From an uncultured Corynebacterium sp. (GTDB lineage: Bacteria > Actinomycetota > Actinomycetes > Mycobacteriales > Mycobacteriaceae): DNA of 22,409 nt. Both the position numbers and the translations under genes were made by a program. Under the pieces are notes generated by a model. That model did no database searches, was not told the DNA's origin, and saw nothing but the letters and a program-made list of their open reading frames with translations. The stretch's first letter is position 1. The number at the start of each line of letters is the position of its first letter. The DNA lies in contig NZ_CAMICL010000036.1 in NCBI RefSeq assembly GCF_946221105.1, positions 1 to 22,409 on the forward strand. Reading direction: 5' to 3'. This document shows positions 7,254-14,550 of the stretch, piece after piece.

Positions 7254-7873
7254 TGCGCATCGATAACGTCGTCACCTCCGGCCTGTTCAAGCTCGACGGC
7301 GGCGAGTGGGAGGTGGACAACAACGTCTGGATCGTCGGCGACGACTCCGAGGTCTACATCATCGACGCCGCCCACAACGCCGAAGCCATCGCCGAGGCAG
7401 TGGGGAACCGCCGCGTGAAGGGCATCCTGGCCACCCACGGCCACTCCGACCACATCGACGCCGCGCCCGAGCTGTCGCGGCTTGTGGACGCCCCGGTGTA
7501 CCTGCACCCCACCGACGGCTTCTTGTGGCAGCGCCAGAACCCGGGCGCGCACTACCGCCAGCTTCTCGACGGCGCCACGTTCGACATCGCCGGCACCGAC
7601 CTGCGCGTGATGTCCACCCCGGGCCACTCGCCGGGCTCTGTGGTCATCTACGCCGAGGAGGCCGGCGAGCTGTTCTCCGGCGACACCCTGTTCCAGGGCG
7701 GGCCGGGCGCGACGGGCCGGTCGTTTTCCTCCTTCGACACCATCATCCACTCCCTGCAGAAATCCGTTTTGGACCTGCCGGCGGAGACGGTGGTGCGCAC
7801 CGGCCACGGCGACCACACCACCATCGGCGCGGAAGCCCCGCACCTGGAGGAGTGGATCCGGCGCGGCTTCTAG
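7253..7873 (+). CDS. metallo-beta-lactamase-fold hydrolase, mscR partner
   Basis: The 206-residue protein has the glyoxalase II-like metallo-beta-lactamase fold. The metal ligands are all visible: HGHSDH (H62, H64, D66, H67), H125 in STPGHSPGS, D144 in SGDTLF and H185 in GHGDHT, giving a two-metal site. It starts on the ATG that overlaps the mscR stop (TAATG), and the pairing implies a shared task, probably hydrolysis of the S-formyl-mycothiol thioester made by MscR, in analogy to the glutathione pathway. That role is inference; glyoxalase II activity on another mycothiol ester is the alternative. Its TAG stop overlaps by four bases (CTAG) the stop of the convergent DUF2304 gene, with no terminator between them. 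Confidence 0.88.
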   Translation: MRIDNVVTSGLFKLDGGEWEVDNNVWIVGDDSEVYIIDAAHNAEAIAEAVGNRRVKGILATHGHSDHIDAAPELSRLVDAPVYLHPTDGFLWQRQNPGAHYRQLLDGATFDIAGTDLRVMSTPGHSPGSVVIYAEEAGELFSGDTLFQGGPGATGRSFSSFDTIIHSLQKSVLDLPAETVVRTGHGDHTTIGAEAPHLEEWIRRGF

Positions 7874-8214
7874 CGCTGCGCGTCCTGCTCCGGCGCCTGC
7901 GCGTTCTGCAGCGCGACGGCGCGGGCCAGGCGGGCGTAGCGCAACTCCTGCTCGCGGAAGCGCGTCCACGTGGAGACGGTGACGAAGAAGAACGCCACCA
8001 CCAGCACGTACAGCATCAAGTCGGTGCCGCGGGCCACGCCCAGCCAGTTCGCCACGACGGTCACATCGTCGGGGCGGGCAATTGCCCACACGGCAGCCAC
8101 CATCATGAGGGCGAAACCGATTTTTACCCAGGCTTTGGCGTTAGCTTTGCGTCGATTAGCAAAGAAGTACCAGGCCAACGCGACAACCGCGAGCAGCAAC
8201 AACGCCTGAATCAT
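7870..8214 (-). CDS. DUF2304 membrane protein, partner of the adjacent glycosyltransferase
   Basis: The 114-residue protein has three predicted membrane helices (about 2-19, 30-46, 66-82) and a charged C-terminal tail rich in Arg, Glu and Gln. The segment WLGVARGTDLMLYVLVVA matches the signature of DUF2304, a family usually encoded next to family 2 glycosyltransferases and thought to anchor or assist them. The start ATG at 8214 overlaps the glycosyltransferase stop as ATGA, so the two are translationally coupled; a longer frame from 8334 is rejected for that reason. It is the last gene of the rml operon. The family call is firm. Whether it acts as a scaffold, a channel for lipid-linked sugar, or otherwise is unknown. 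Confidence 0.85.
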   Translation of the reverse strand: MIQALLLLAVVALAWYFFANRRKANAKAWVKIGFALMMVAAVWAIARPDDVTVVANWLGVARGTDLMLYVLVVAFFFVTVSTWTRFREQELRYARLARAVALQNAQAPEQDAQR

Positions 8215-8900
8215 GGCAACCTCCTTGCAACGAGCCCGTCGGCGAGGATGTTTACGCCGTTGATCAGCGACTGGCCCTTCGACATCGAGTACTCCGTGTA
8301 GAGGATGTCCACCGGCTCCTCGTCCACGCGCCAACCGTGCTTGTCAATCATGGAGACGATCTCCGAGGCGTGCGACATCCCGTTCATGCGGATGTTCATT
8401 TCCTCGGCCACCTTGCGGTTGAACGCGCGCAGCCCGTTGTGGGCGTCCGTGAGCCCCAGCTTCTTCGTGCGCGGCGAGAGCATCACCACCGTCTTCAGCA
8501 CCGCGCGCTTGATCCACGGCACCTGCGAGTTCTCCTGGCCGGCAAAGCGTGTGCCGACGATGATGTCCAACGGCTCAGTGCGCAGCCGCTCGATCATCCG
8601 CACGACGTCCTTTTCCTGGTGCTGGCCGTCCGCGTCGAAGGTGACGAAGTACTGCGCGCCCGGCTGTTTGCGGGCGTACTCCACGCCGGTCTGGATCGCC
8701 GCGCCCTGGCCCAGGTTGACCGGGTGATCCACTAGGTGGGCGCCTGCGGCGCGGATCTGCTCCGCGGAGTCGTCGGCGGAACCGTCGTTGACGCCCACGA
8801 TGTTGGGGAACGTCTCGCGCGCGTGCGTGAGCACGTCGAAGATGACCGTGCCCTCGTTGTAGCAGGGCACGATCAGCCAAGTGTCTGAAAATCCGCTCAT
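8211..8900 (-). CDS. family 2 glycosyltransferase (dolichyl-phosphate-mannose-synthase-like)
   Basis: The 229-residue GT-A enzyme probably moves a sugar from a nucleotide donor to polyprenyl phosphate at the inner membrane face. The N-terminal IVPCYNEG (10-17), the nucleotide-binding VNDGSADDS (37-45, D39) and the metal-binding FDADGQH (88-94) are typical of the DPM1/GtrB group. There is no membrane helix of its own, so the coupled DUF2304 protein may supply one. Later landmarks are GTRFAGQ and LTDAHNGLRAFNR, the latter a common signature of this subgroup. The ATG at 8900 lies 13 bases after the preceding glycosyltransferase stop, and GAGGGG sits within reach upstream. Donor and acceptor cannot be told from sequence; the rml genes upstream suggest the rhamnose pathway or another sugar of the same glycan. 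Confidence 0.9.
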   Translation of the reverse strand: MSGFSDTWLIVPCYNEGTVIFDVLTHARETFPNIVGVNDGSADDSAEQIRAAGAHLVDHPVNLGQGAAIQTGVEYARKQPGAQYFVTFDADGQHQEKDVVRMIERLRTEPLDIIVGTRFAGQENSQVPWIKRAVLKTVVMLSPRTKKLGLTDAHNGLRAFNRKVAEEMNIRMNGMSHASEIVSMIDKHGWRVDEEPVDILYTEYSMSKGQSLINGVNILADGLVARRLP

Positions 8901-8913
8901 GTCGGAAGTTAGG

Positions 8914-9711
8914 TTACCCCTCGCGGTGGAACAAAGCGGCGTACACGCGCCGGAGCAAACCTGTGGGTAGCGCGCGGTACGCGGTGCGCGCCGCCAGGTT
9001 GAACGCCGCCCGCGGGCGCGAAATCAGCCCGTAGGCGACCAGGTTGCGCTGCATCGTTGCTTCCGCGGCGAGCATTTCGCGGCCGGTGCGACGGACGAAC
9101 TGCGCGTCGGTGACCTGAAAGTCCGTCAGCGCCTCGGGCAGGTTGCGCAACTGCCAGCCGCCGGCGATCAGCCGCGCGTAGAGGTCGTAGTCCTCCATGA
9201 AGTGCACGTCCTTATACCCGCCGACCTCCTTGACGGCGCGGGTGCGCAGCATCACCGAGGGGTTGTTCACCGGCGAGTTCATCTTCGCGTACGCGTGCGG
9301 GTTTTCCGGCAGGGCGCGCACCTTGCCGGTATCTCCCGGGGTGTGCGCGAACTCTTCGACGGCGCTGCCCAGCGCGCCGACCTCCGGGTGCGCCTCCAAA
9401 TACTCCAGCTGCCGGGCGAAACGCTCCGGTTTCGCGGCGTCGTCGGAGTCCAGGCGGGCGGTGTAGTCGGAATCGATCGTTGCCAGTCCTGCTTGCGACG
9501 CCGGACCCGCGCCCACATTCTCCGGCAGCCAGATCACCCGGGCATCTTGCTTCTCGACGACCTCCCGGACCCCCTCGCCCACCGGCCCATCCGCCACAAT
9601 GACCAGCTCATCCGCGGGCCGCGTCTGCGCCCGCAGGGAGTCGAGGGCGCGCTGCAGGTCGTCCTGGTCGGTGCCGTGGTAGACGGTCACCAGTGCCGTA
9701 ATCCTCGCCAT
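8914..9711 (-). CDS. family 2 glycosyltransferase, candidate rhamnosyltransferase
   Basis: The 265-residue protein has a GT-A fold with ITALVTVYHG at the N-terminus, D41 in VADGP for the nucleotide, the metal-binding LDSDD (87-91) and the acidic ED (173-174) in HFMEDYDLYARL that fits the catalytic base region. It resembles polysaccharide-building family 2 enzymes rather than polyprenyl-phosphate synthases. It follows the antitoxin-like gene by three bases and precedes the DPM-like enzyme by 13, within the rml operon. Transfer of rhamnose from dTDP-rhamnose is a reasonable guess. Whether it is WbbL, which adds the rhamnose of the arabinogalactan linker, cannot be decided here; it seems short for WbbL (about 300 residues). 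The basic C-terminal end (about 230-262) could touch the membrane. Confidence 0.85.
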   Translation of the reverse strand: MARITALVTVYHGTDQDDLQRALDSLRAQTRPADELVIVADGPVGEGVREVVEKQDARVIWLPENVGAGPASQAGLATIDSDYTARLDSDDAAKPERFARQLEYLEAHPEVGALGSAVEEFAHTPGDTGKVRALPENPHAYAKMNSPVNNPSVMLRTRAVKEVGGYKDVHFMEDYDLYARLIAGGWQLRNLPEALTDFQVTDAQFVRRTGREMLAAEATMQRNLVAYGLISRPRAAFNLAARTAYRALPTGLLRRVYAALFHREG

Positions 9712-9714
9712 TGT

Positions 9715-9942
9715 CTATGCGGCGCTGTTGTCGAGGTACTGCGACAGCGCTGCCTCAATGACCGACAAGTCGCTGGTTCCTTCTTTGCGCGCCCGCGCCT
9801 GCACCCGCTCGGCGAGCGCCGGCGGCAGCATGTCCACCAGGCCGGGGCCCCAGGACACTTCGGCGCTGCGAATGCGCTCGTCCGACCAGCCCCGCTCGAA
9901 ATCCTCAGCGGTGCGCATCTCATCAGGGGTCATTGCGCTCAC
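9715..9942 (-). CDS. putative antitoxin, ribbon-helix-helix-like C-terminus
   Basis: The 75-residue protein is acidic at the N-terminus and ends in a segment (about 38-70) that reads like a small DNA-binding or RHH-type helical domain: LPPALAERVQARARKEG followed by LSVIEAALSQYLDN. Its GTG start at 9942 overlaps the stop of the toxin-like gene by four bases (GTGA); an alternative ATG lies nine bases further in, at 9933. The toxin-first order with overlapping frames is that of BrnT/BrnA and HigB/HigA systems. The family is not recognised with certainty, so the antitoxin role rests on size, pairing and the C-terminal pattern. The next gene (glycosyltransferase) starts three bases after its stop. 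Sampled GC (about 62% over 9721-9780) is near that of the operon. Confidence 0.6.
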   Translation of the reverse strand: MSAMTPDEMRTAEDFERGWSDERIRSAEVSWGPGLVDMLPPALAERVQARARKEGTSDLSVIEAALSQYLDNSAA

Positions 9943-10187
9943 ATTCCTTCCAAGTAACGTTTACGGGCTGGCATGGCGTGGAAAATCTTCTCTGAGCCAT
10001 CAGCGTATATTTCACCGCCGATTTCTAACAGCCTTGCCTGGGAATCGAACCCGATACGGATGACCTTGAGTGGGTCATCCCGTTCGACGAATTGCTTCAC
10101 ATAACGCTTCCACGCTTGGAGGATGTCATCAGAACTCGCCCCGTGCTTATGTGCGGAAGGCAAGATCCGCGGCGAGTTCTTCTGCAT
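9939..10187 (-). CDS. putative toxin, BrnT/RelE-like small protein
   Basis: The 82-residue protein starts with a helical part containing HKHGASSDDILQAW, then strands VIRIGFDSQARLLEIGGEIY, and ends with IFHAMPARKRYLEG. The pattern HG.S..DI, VIRIG, LLE, then HAMPAR.KYL is one I associate with compact toxins in actinobacteria related to BrnT, which act as ribonucleases. No catalytic residue can be assigned with certainty; H68 and the Arg/Lys at the C-terminus are candidates. The ATG at 10187 follows the rmlA stop by three bases, and AAGGGA inside the end of rmlA is well placed as ribosome binding site. GC is about 52% over 9961-10140 against about 65% in rmlA, which suggests later acquisition. 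The antitoxin-like gene overlaps its 3' end. Confidence 0.6.
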   Translation of the reverse strand: MQKNSPRILPSAHKHGASSDDILQAWKRYVKQFVERDDPLKVIRIGFDSQARLLEIGGEIYADGSEKIFHAMPARKRYLEGM

Positions 10188-10190
10188 CGT

Positions 10191-11054
10191 TTAGTCCCTT
10201 GCTGCGTCGATGAGGTAGCGACCGTAGCCGGATTTCAGCACCTGCTCGCCCAGGGTCTCCAGCTGCGCGGCGTCGATGAAGCCCTCGCGGTAGGCCGCCA
10301 CCTCCGGCGAACCGATGACGGTGCCGGTGCGCTTCTGCAGCACCTCGACGTAGGCGCTGGCCTCGCTCATCGAGTCGATGGTGCCGGTGTCCAGCCACAC
10401 GTCCCCGCGGTGCAGGCGGTGCACCTTCAGGTCGCCGCGGCGCAGGTACGCCTCGTTGACGGAGGTGATCTCCAGCTCCCCGCGCGCCGACGGTGTGATA
10501 CCTTTCGCGATCTCGACCACGTCGTTGTCGTAGAAGTACAGCCCCACCACCGCGAAGTTTGACTTCGGCGCATCCGGCTTTTCCTCGATGGACAGGGCCG
10601 TGCCGACGGCGTCGAACTCGACCACGCCGTAGCGCTGCGGGTCCGAGACCTCGTAGGCGAAGATCGCCCCGCCGTCGATGTCGCGCACCCGCCCGAGCGC
10701 CTCCGAGATGCCGTTGCCGTCGAAGATGTTGTCGCCGAGCACCAGCGCTACCGAGTCGTCGCCGATGAACTCCTCGCCGATCAAAAACGCCTGCGCCAGT
10801 CCCTCCGGGCGGGGTTGTTCGGCGTAGTGGAGCATGATGCCGAGGTGGGAGCCGTCGCCAAGCAATCGCTCGAAATTCGCGCGATCTTCCGGCGTGGTGA
10901 TGATCAAAATCTCCCTGATACCCGCGCTGATCAGCGTGGATAGCGGGTAGTAGATCATCGGCTTGTCGTAGATGGGCATGAGTTGCTTCGAGATGCCCTG
11001 GGTGATCGGGTACAGGCGCGTGCCCGAGCCGCCGGCGAGAATGATGCCCTTCAT
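10191..11054 (-). CDS. rmlA: glucose-1-phosphate thymidylyltransferase
   Basis: The 287-residue enzyme makes dTDP-glucose from glucose-1-phosphate and dTTP, the first step of dTDP-L-rhamnose synthesis. The signature GGSGTRL (8-14) binds the nucleotide, K23 lies in SKQLMPIYDKP, and GLAQA (85-89), LGDNIF (106-111, metal Asp) and EEKP (157-160) follow in the usual order. Length is normal for RmlA. It follows rmlCD after a 15-base gap. No clear ribosome binding site precedes the ATG at 11054; TAGACT lies nine bases upstream and could be an internal promoter, though coupling is also possible. The order B-CD-A followed by glycosyltransferases is a complete dTDP-rhamnose module. Rhamnose is needed for the linker joining arabinogalactan to peptidoglycan in this order of bacteria. 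Confidence 0.96.
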   Translation of the reverse strand: MKGIILAGGSGTRLYPITQGISKQLMPIYDKPMIYYPLSTLISAGIREILIITTPEDRANFERLLGDGSHLGIMLHYAEQPRPEGLAQAFLIGEEFIGDDSVALVLGDNIFDGNGISEALGRVRDIDGGAIFAYEVSDPQRYGVVEFDAVGTALSIEEKPDAPKSNFAVVGLYFYDNDVVEIAKGITPSARGELEITSVNEAYLRRGDLKVHRLHRGDVWLDTGTIDSMSEASAYVEVLQKRTGTVIGSPEVAAYREGFIDAAQLETLGEQVLKSGYGRYLIDAARD

Positions 11055-11069
11055 GAAAGCGAAGTCTAG

Positions 11070-12380
11070 CTACCGCAGCGAGACGTAGAGCGCCAGCGCG
11101 GCACGCCAGTTCGTCGGCGCGAAACCGGTGGCCTTGATTCTGTCCAGCGCCAGGGTGGATTCGCGGGGGCGGGGTGCCTCCACGCCGAATTCGGCGCCGT
11201 ACTGCTCGGTGGTCACGGGGTGGACGTCCGCCGGGTCGCCGCCGACGGCGACGAACACGGCCATGGCGATCTCGTCGCGTGTGGCGGCGTCGCCGTCGGA
11301 GGTGATGTTGTACACGCCGTACTCGGCACCGGTGCGAAGCAGGTGGGCGATGCCTTTGGCCAGGTCCTCGGCCCAGGTGGGGCGGCCGCGCTGGTCGCAG
11401 ACCACCTTCGGCGCTACACCCCGATCGGCCAGGTCGGCCATGACGGACATGAAGTTGCGGCCGTCGCCGAACACCCAGCTCGTGCGCACCACGTAGTGCT
11501 TGCGAGCGACCTGCGCGGCGGTGTCGCCCGCGGCCTTCGACGCGCCGTACGCGCTCAGCGGCGACGGCACCTCAGCCTCGTCGTGCACCTCGACGTTGCC
11601 GTCGAAGATGTAGTCGGAGGAGACATGGACCAGCGTCAGGTCGTGCGCATTGCTTATCGACGCAAGCTCCGCCGGCGCCGCCGCATTCACCCTCCATGCC
11701 CCGGCCCGGTCGTCCTCCGCGCCGTTGACGTCGTTGTAGGCGGCGCAGTTCACAATCGCCCAGTAGTCGGCCCAATCCAGTTCGGGCGGGTCCGTGATAT
11801 CGAACTCGTCGTGGCCCACGAAGTGGGCTTCTTTGTCCGACCAGATTTGGCGCAGCGCGCGCCCCAACTGGCCGTTGGCGCCGGTGACGAGGATGCGGCG
11901 TGGGGGCAGCGCAGTGGCGTCGACAAGCAAAGGATGCTCGAGGTCTTTGGCGGACAGTTCGGTGGGCTCGAGCGGCCAGTCGATCTCCTTGTAGGAGCAG
12001 AACGCGCCGCCGGGGGAGTAGCGCTGATTGACCAGGTAGATGTAGGTGGTGTCGTCCTCGAGCGCCTGGAAGCCGTTGGCCACGCCGCGGGGGACGAACA
12101 CGGCGGTGTCCGGGCCGATCTCGCAGGTGAACTTCTCGCCGAACGTGGCGGAGCCTTCGCGCATATCCACCCACGCGCCGAACACGCGGCCGGTGGCCAC
12201 GGAGACCCACTTGTCCCACGGCTCGGCGTGCATGCCGCGGGTCGCACCGCGGCGGGCGTTGAAGCTGACGTTGTGCTGCTTCGGGGTGAGTTTTTGGCCG
12301 GACCAGTTCTCTTTGAACCAGCCGCGGTTGTCCTCGTGGACGGTGAGCCGGTGAACCTCGAGGCCGTCGATGGTGGTCAT
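11070..12380 (-). CDS. rmlCD: fused dTDP-4-dehydrorhamnose 3,5-epimerase / dTDP-4-dehydrorhamnose reductase
   Basis: The 436-residue protein joins the last two enzymes of dTDP-L-rhamnose synthesis. Residues 1 to about 155 are the RmlC cupin with the catalytic His in TRGMH (H51), K58 in WDK and FVPRGVANGF (95-104). Residues from about 161 are RmlD, a short-chain reductase with the NAD(P)-binding TGANGQLG (166-173), VHVSSDYIFDG (251-261), the catalytic YGASK (Y278, K282) and the substrate-binding RTSWVFG further on. Such fusions are usual in corynebacteria, whereas most bacteria have two genes. The ATG at 12380 is preferred to one at 12413 because AAAGGGGA lies seven bases upstream of it and the longer frame would overlap rmlB. 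The rmlB stop and this start are one base apart (TGAAATG). Confidence 0.94.
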   Translation of the reverse strand: MTTIDGLEVHRLTVHEDNRGWFKENWSGQKLTPKQHNVSFNARRGATRGMHAEPWDKWVSVATGRVFGAWVDMREGSATFGEKFTCEIGPDTAVFVPRGVANGFQALEDDTTYIYLVNQRYSPGGAFCSYKEIDWPLEPTELSAKDLEHPLLVDATALPPRRILVTGANGQLGRALRQIWSDKEAHFVGHDEFDITDPPELDWADYWAIVNCAAYNDVNGAEDDRAGAWRVNAAAPAELASISNAHDLTLVHVSSDYIFDGNVEVHDEAEVPSPLSAYGASKAAGDTAAQVARKHYVVRTSWVFGDGRNFMSVMADLADRGVAPKVVCDQRGRPTWAEDLAKGIAHLLRTGAEYGVYNITSDGDAATRDEIAMAVFVAVGGDPADVHPVTTEQYGAEFGVEAPRPRESTLALDRIKATGFAPTNWRAALALYVSLR

Positions 12381-12381
12381 T

Positions 12382-13365
12382 TCACTGTCCCCTTTCCGCG
12401 TACCCGCGTTCAATGCCTGCCTTGTCGTCTTCCCACCACCAGCGGTTGTCGGTGTACCAGGCGATGGTCTGTTCCAGCCCGCTGCGCAAGTCCGTGTGCT
12501 GCGGTTGCCAGCCGAGCTCGCGGCGCAGCTTGGTGGCGTCCATGGTGTAGCGCTGGTCGTGGCCGGGGCGGTCCGCGACGTGGAGGTATTCGCCGCCCAT
12601 GAGCTCGCAGATGGTCTCGATGACCTGCTTATTCGTGACGTGGGCGTCGCCGGGGTTGCTCGCGCCGATGTTGTAGGTCTCGCCGATACGCCCGCGCTCC
12701 AAGATGGCGAGCACGGCGTCGTTGTGGTCGTCCACGTGGATCCAGTCGCGCACCTGCGCGCCGGTGCCGTAGAGCTTCGCGGGCTGGCCGGTGAGGATGT
12801 TGGTGATCTGGCGGGGGATGAACTTCTCTATGTGCTGGTAGGGCCCGTAGTTGTTGGAGCAGTTCGAGATCGTGGCGCGCACCCCGAACGAGCGCACCCA
12901 GGCGCGCACCAGGTGGTCGGAGCCGGCTTTCGTCGCCGAGTAGGGCGAGGAGGGGTTGTACGGCGTGGTCTCGGTGAACGCGTCCGTGCTGCCGAGCTCT
13001 AGGTCGCCGAAGACTTCGTCGGTGGAGATGTGGTGCAGGCGTTTGTCGAACTTCCGCACCGCCTCCAGCAGCGCGAATGTGCCGTTGATGTTGCTGTGCA
13101 CGAACGCGGAGGGGTCGCGCAGCGAGTTGTCGTTGTGTGATTCGGCGGCGAAGTGGATGACGGCGTCGGTGGTGGACACGAGCTCGTCGATAAGCGGTTG
13201 CTCGCAGATGTCCCCGCGCACGAACTCAATGCCCTCGGGCAGGTTCGCGCGGTTGCCTGCGTAGGTGAGCTTGTCCACGACGGTGACGCGGAAGCTTTGC
13301 GACGCCTGACGGACAAAATTCGCCCCAATGAACCCCGCACCGCCAGTGACTAGCAAACGTTCCAT
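12382..13365 (-). CDS. rmlB: dTDP-glucose 4,6-dehydratase
   Basis: The 327-residue NAD-dependent enzyme turns dTDP-glucose into dTDP-4-keto-6-deoxyglucose, the second step of rhamnose synthesis. The Rossmann motif TGGAGFIG is at 7-14, the catalytic STDEVFG at 114-120 (T115, D116, E117), and the YSATK pair at Y142/K146, followed by AGSDHLV. The canonical ESHVDRS is ESHNDNS here (75-81), which I believe is common in corynebacterial enzymes. SNNYGPYQ.EKFIP and the C-terminal DRPGHDQRY complete the family pattern. It begins six bases after the stop of the flippase-like gene and ends one base before rmlCD. All three rhamnose genes are intact, so dTDP-L-rhamnose supply seems complete. Confidence 0.96.
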   Translation of the reverse strand: MERLLVTGGAGFIGANFVRQASQSFRVTVVDKLTYAGNRANLPEGIEFVRGDICEQPLIDELVSTTDAVIHFAAESHNDNSLRDPSAFVHSNINGTFALLEAVRKFDKRLHHISTDEVFGDLELGSTDAFTETTPYNPSSPYSATKAGSDHLVRAWVRSFGVRATISNCSNNYGPYQHIEKFIPRQITNILTGQPAKLYGTGAQVRDWIHVDDHNDAVLAILERGRIGETYNIGASNPGDAHVTNKQVIETICELMGGEYLHVADRPGHDQRYTMDATKLRRELGWQPQHTDLRSGLEQTIAWYTDNRWWWEDDKAGIERGYAERGQ

Positions 13366-13371
13366 GGCCAG

Positions 13372-14550
13372 CTACCTTACAAGGCCCGCCAGGTGCACGA
13401 GCGCGCCGGCGATCGGCCCGGCGAACAGCGCCACCACAACGGTCGTGGCGACGCCCCACGGCGCGAGGAACAACACGGCGAACGCGGTGGCGGTGGCGGC
13501 GAGCCAGCCGGCAACGTAGAACGCGTGGCGCTCCAAGGCGAGCACGGCCACGCCGGTGATCATCAGCATGCCCATGAACGCCGAGGCGAAGGTGAGCAGG
13601 CCGAGCGTGAGCCCGTCGACAAACAGCTCCGGTTTGTACGCCACCCGCAAAATCCACGGGCCGATCAGCCAGGCGGCCGCGAAGCCGACGATGCCGACGC
13701 CCATGATCGCGCCGACGGGCGCGGCGAGCGCCCTGTAGACGGTGCCGCGTCGCTCCACGAAGCGCACCACCAGCGCCGATTGGAAACGCTGCAGCGGCAC
13801 CAGCACCGGCGCGCGAGTGAGCATGACGGCGTTGTTGATCGCGGCGACAGCAGCGCCAGCAGTTGCCGCGGGGAAGGCGGCGGAGGCGGCGGTGGGAAAG
13901 CCCGTGATCAGCGCGGCCGACGCCCCGGAAGCCACCATGGCGGAGCCGACGCGGCGCACAAACGCCCCGCGGTCCACGTCCAGCTGCACGCGCACCGGCG
14001 CCAGCGCCAAGACCACGGCCCAGCTCAGCGCGCCGATGACGGTGATGGCCAAAAACTCCACCAGCCCGCCGCCGAGCGCCCACACCACCACCGCAAGCAC
14101 GAGGCGCACACCGGAGTCCAGGGCGACCAGCGCGGCGTAGCGGTTCCACAGCCCGGAGCCGCTCAAGATGCCGGAGAGCACCGCCTGGAAGGCGTAGCTG
14201 AGCAGGCCGAACGCCAACAGCCCCGTGGCGGTGCCCGGGTGGGTGGGCACGATGCGCCCCATGGCGAAAAGCCCCGCCAGCAGCGCAATCACAGCTAGTG
14301 CCGCGCCGATCGCCGCCCCGAGCTTCCACGGGTTGGCGTTGCCGCGCACCTGCGTCTCGCGCGAGGCTGCCACGGCGCGGGTGGTTTCCTGTGTGATGCC
14401 GTCGATGAGCCCAGTGCAGGCGAAAAACAAGCCCCAGTAGGCCAAGAAGGAGTTGTAGCCGTGCTTGGCGTCCAGGGCCCAGCTGGCAATCCACATGACC
14501 ACAAAGCCGCTGGCCGCGGCGAAGATGGTGGCCAGGGAGAGGTTTTTCAC
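13372..14550 (-). CDS. polytopic membrane protein, Wzx/MurJ-like polysaccharide flippase candidate
   Basis: The 392-residue protein is hydrophobic throughout, with about 12 membrane segments separated by short charged loops and no soluble domain. Length and layout fit the oligosaccharide flippases of the MOP superfamily (Wzx type), which move lipid-linked sugars across the membrane. No diagnostic motif proves it, so the function rests on topology and on its place just upstream of the rhamnose genes and glycosyltransferases. The GTG at 14550 is chosen because it overlaps the aminopeptidase stop as GTGA and has CGGAG five bases upstream; a longer frame from an ATG at 14583 would lie inside the aminopeptidase gene. 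An Ala/Gly-rich stretch sits in the middle (about 210-240). An alternative is another kind of envelope exporter. Confidence 0.7.
   Translation of the reverse strand: MKNLSLATIFAAASGFVVMWIASWALDAKHGYNSFLAYWGLFFACTGLIDGITQETTRAVAASRETQVRGNANPWKLGAAIGAALAVIALLAGLFAMGRIVPTHPGTATGLLAFGLLSYAFQAVLSGILSGSGLWNRYAALVALDSGVRLVLAVVVWALGGGLVEFLAITVIGALSWAVVLALAPVRVQLDVDRGAFVRRVGSAMVASGASAALITGFPTAASAAFPAATAGAAVAAINNAVMLTRAPVLVPLQRFQSALVVRFVERRGTVYRALAAPVGAIMGVGIVGFAAAWLIGPWILRVAYKPELFVDGLTLGLLTFASAFMGMLMITGVAVLALERHAFYVAGWLAATATAFAVLFLAPWGVATTVVVALFAGPIAGALVHLAGLVR

Noticed and set aside
8215..8334. Longer start for the DUF2304 protein
   Set aside because: The added segment is charged and lies inside the glycosyltransferase gene; the ATGA junction at 8214 gives the usual DUF2304 N-terminus.
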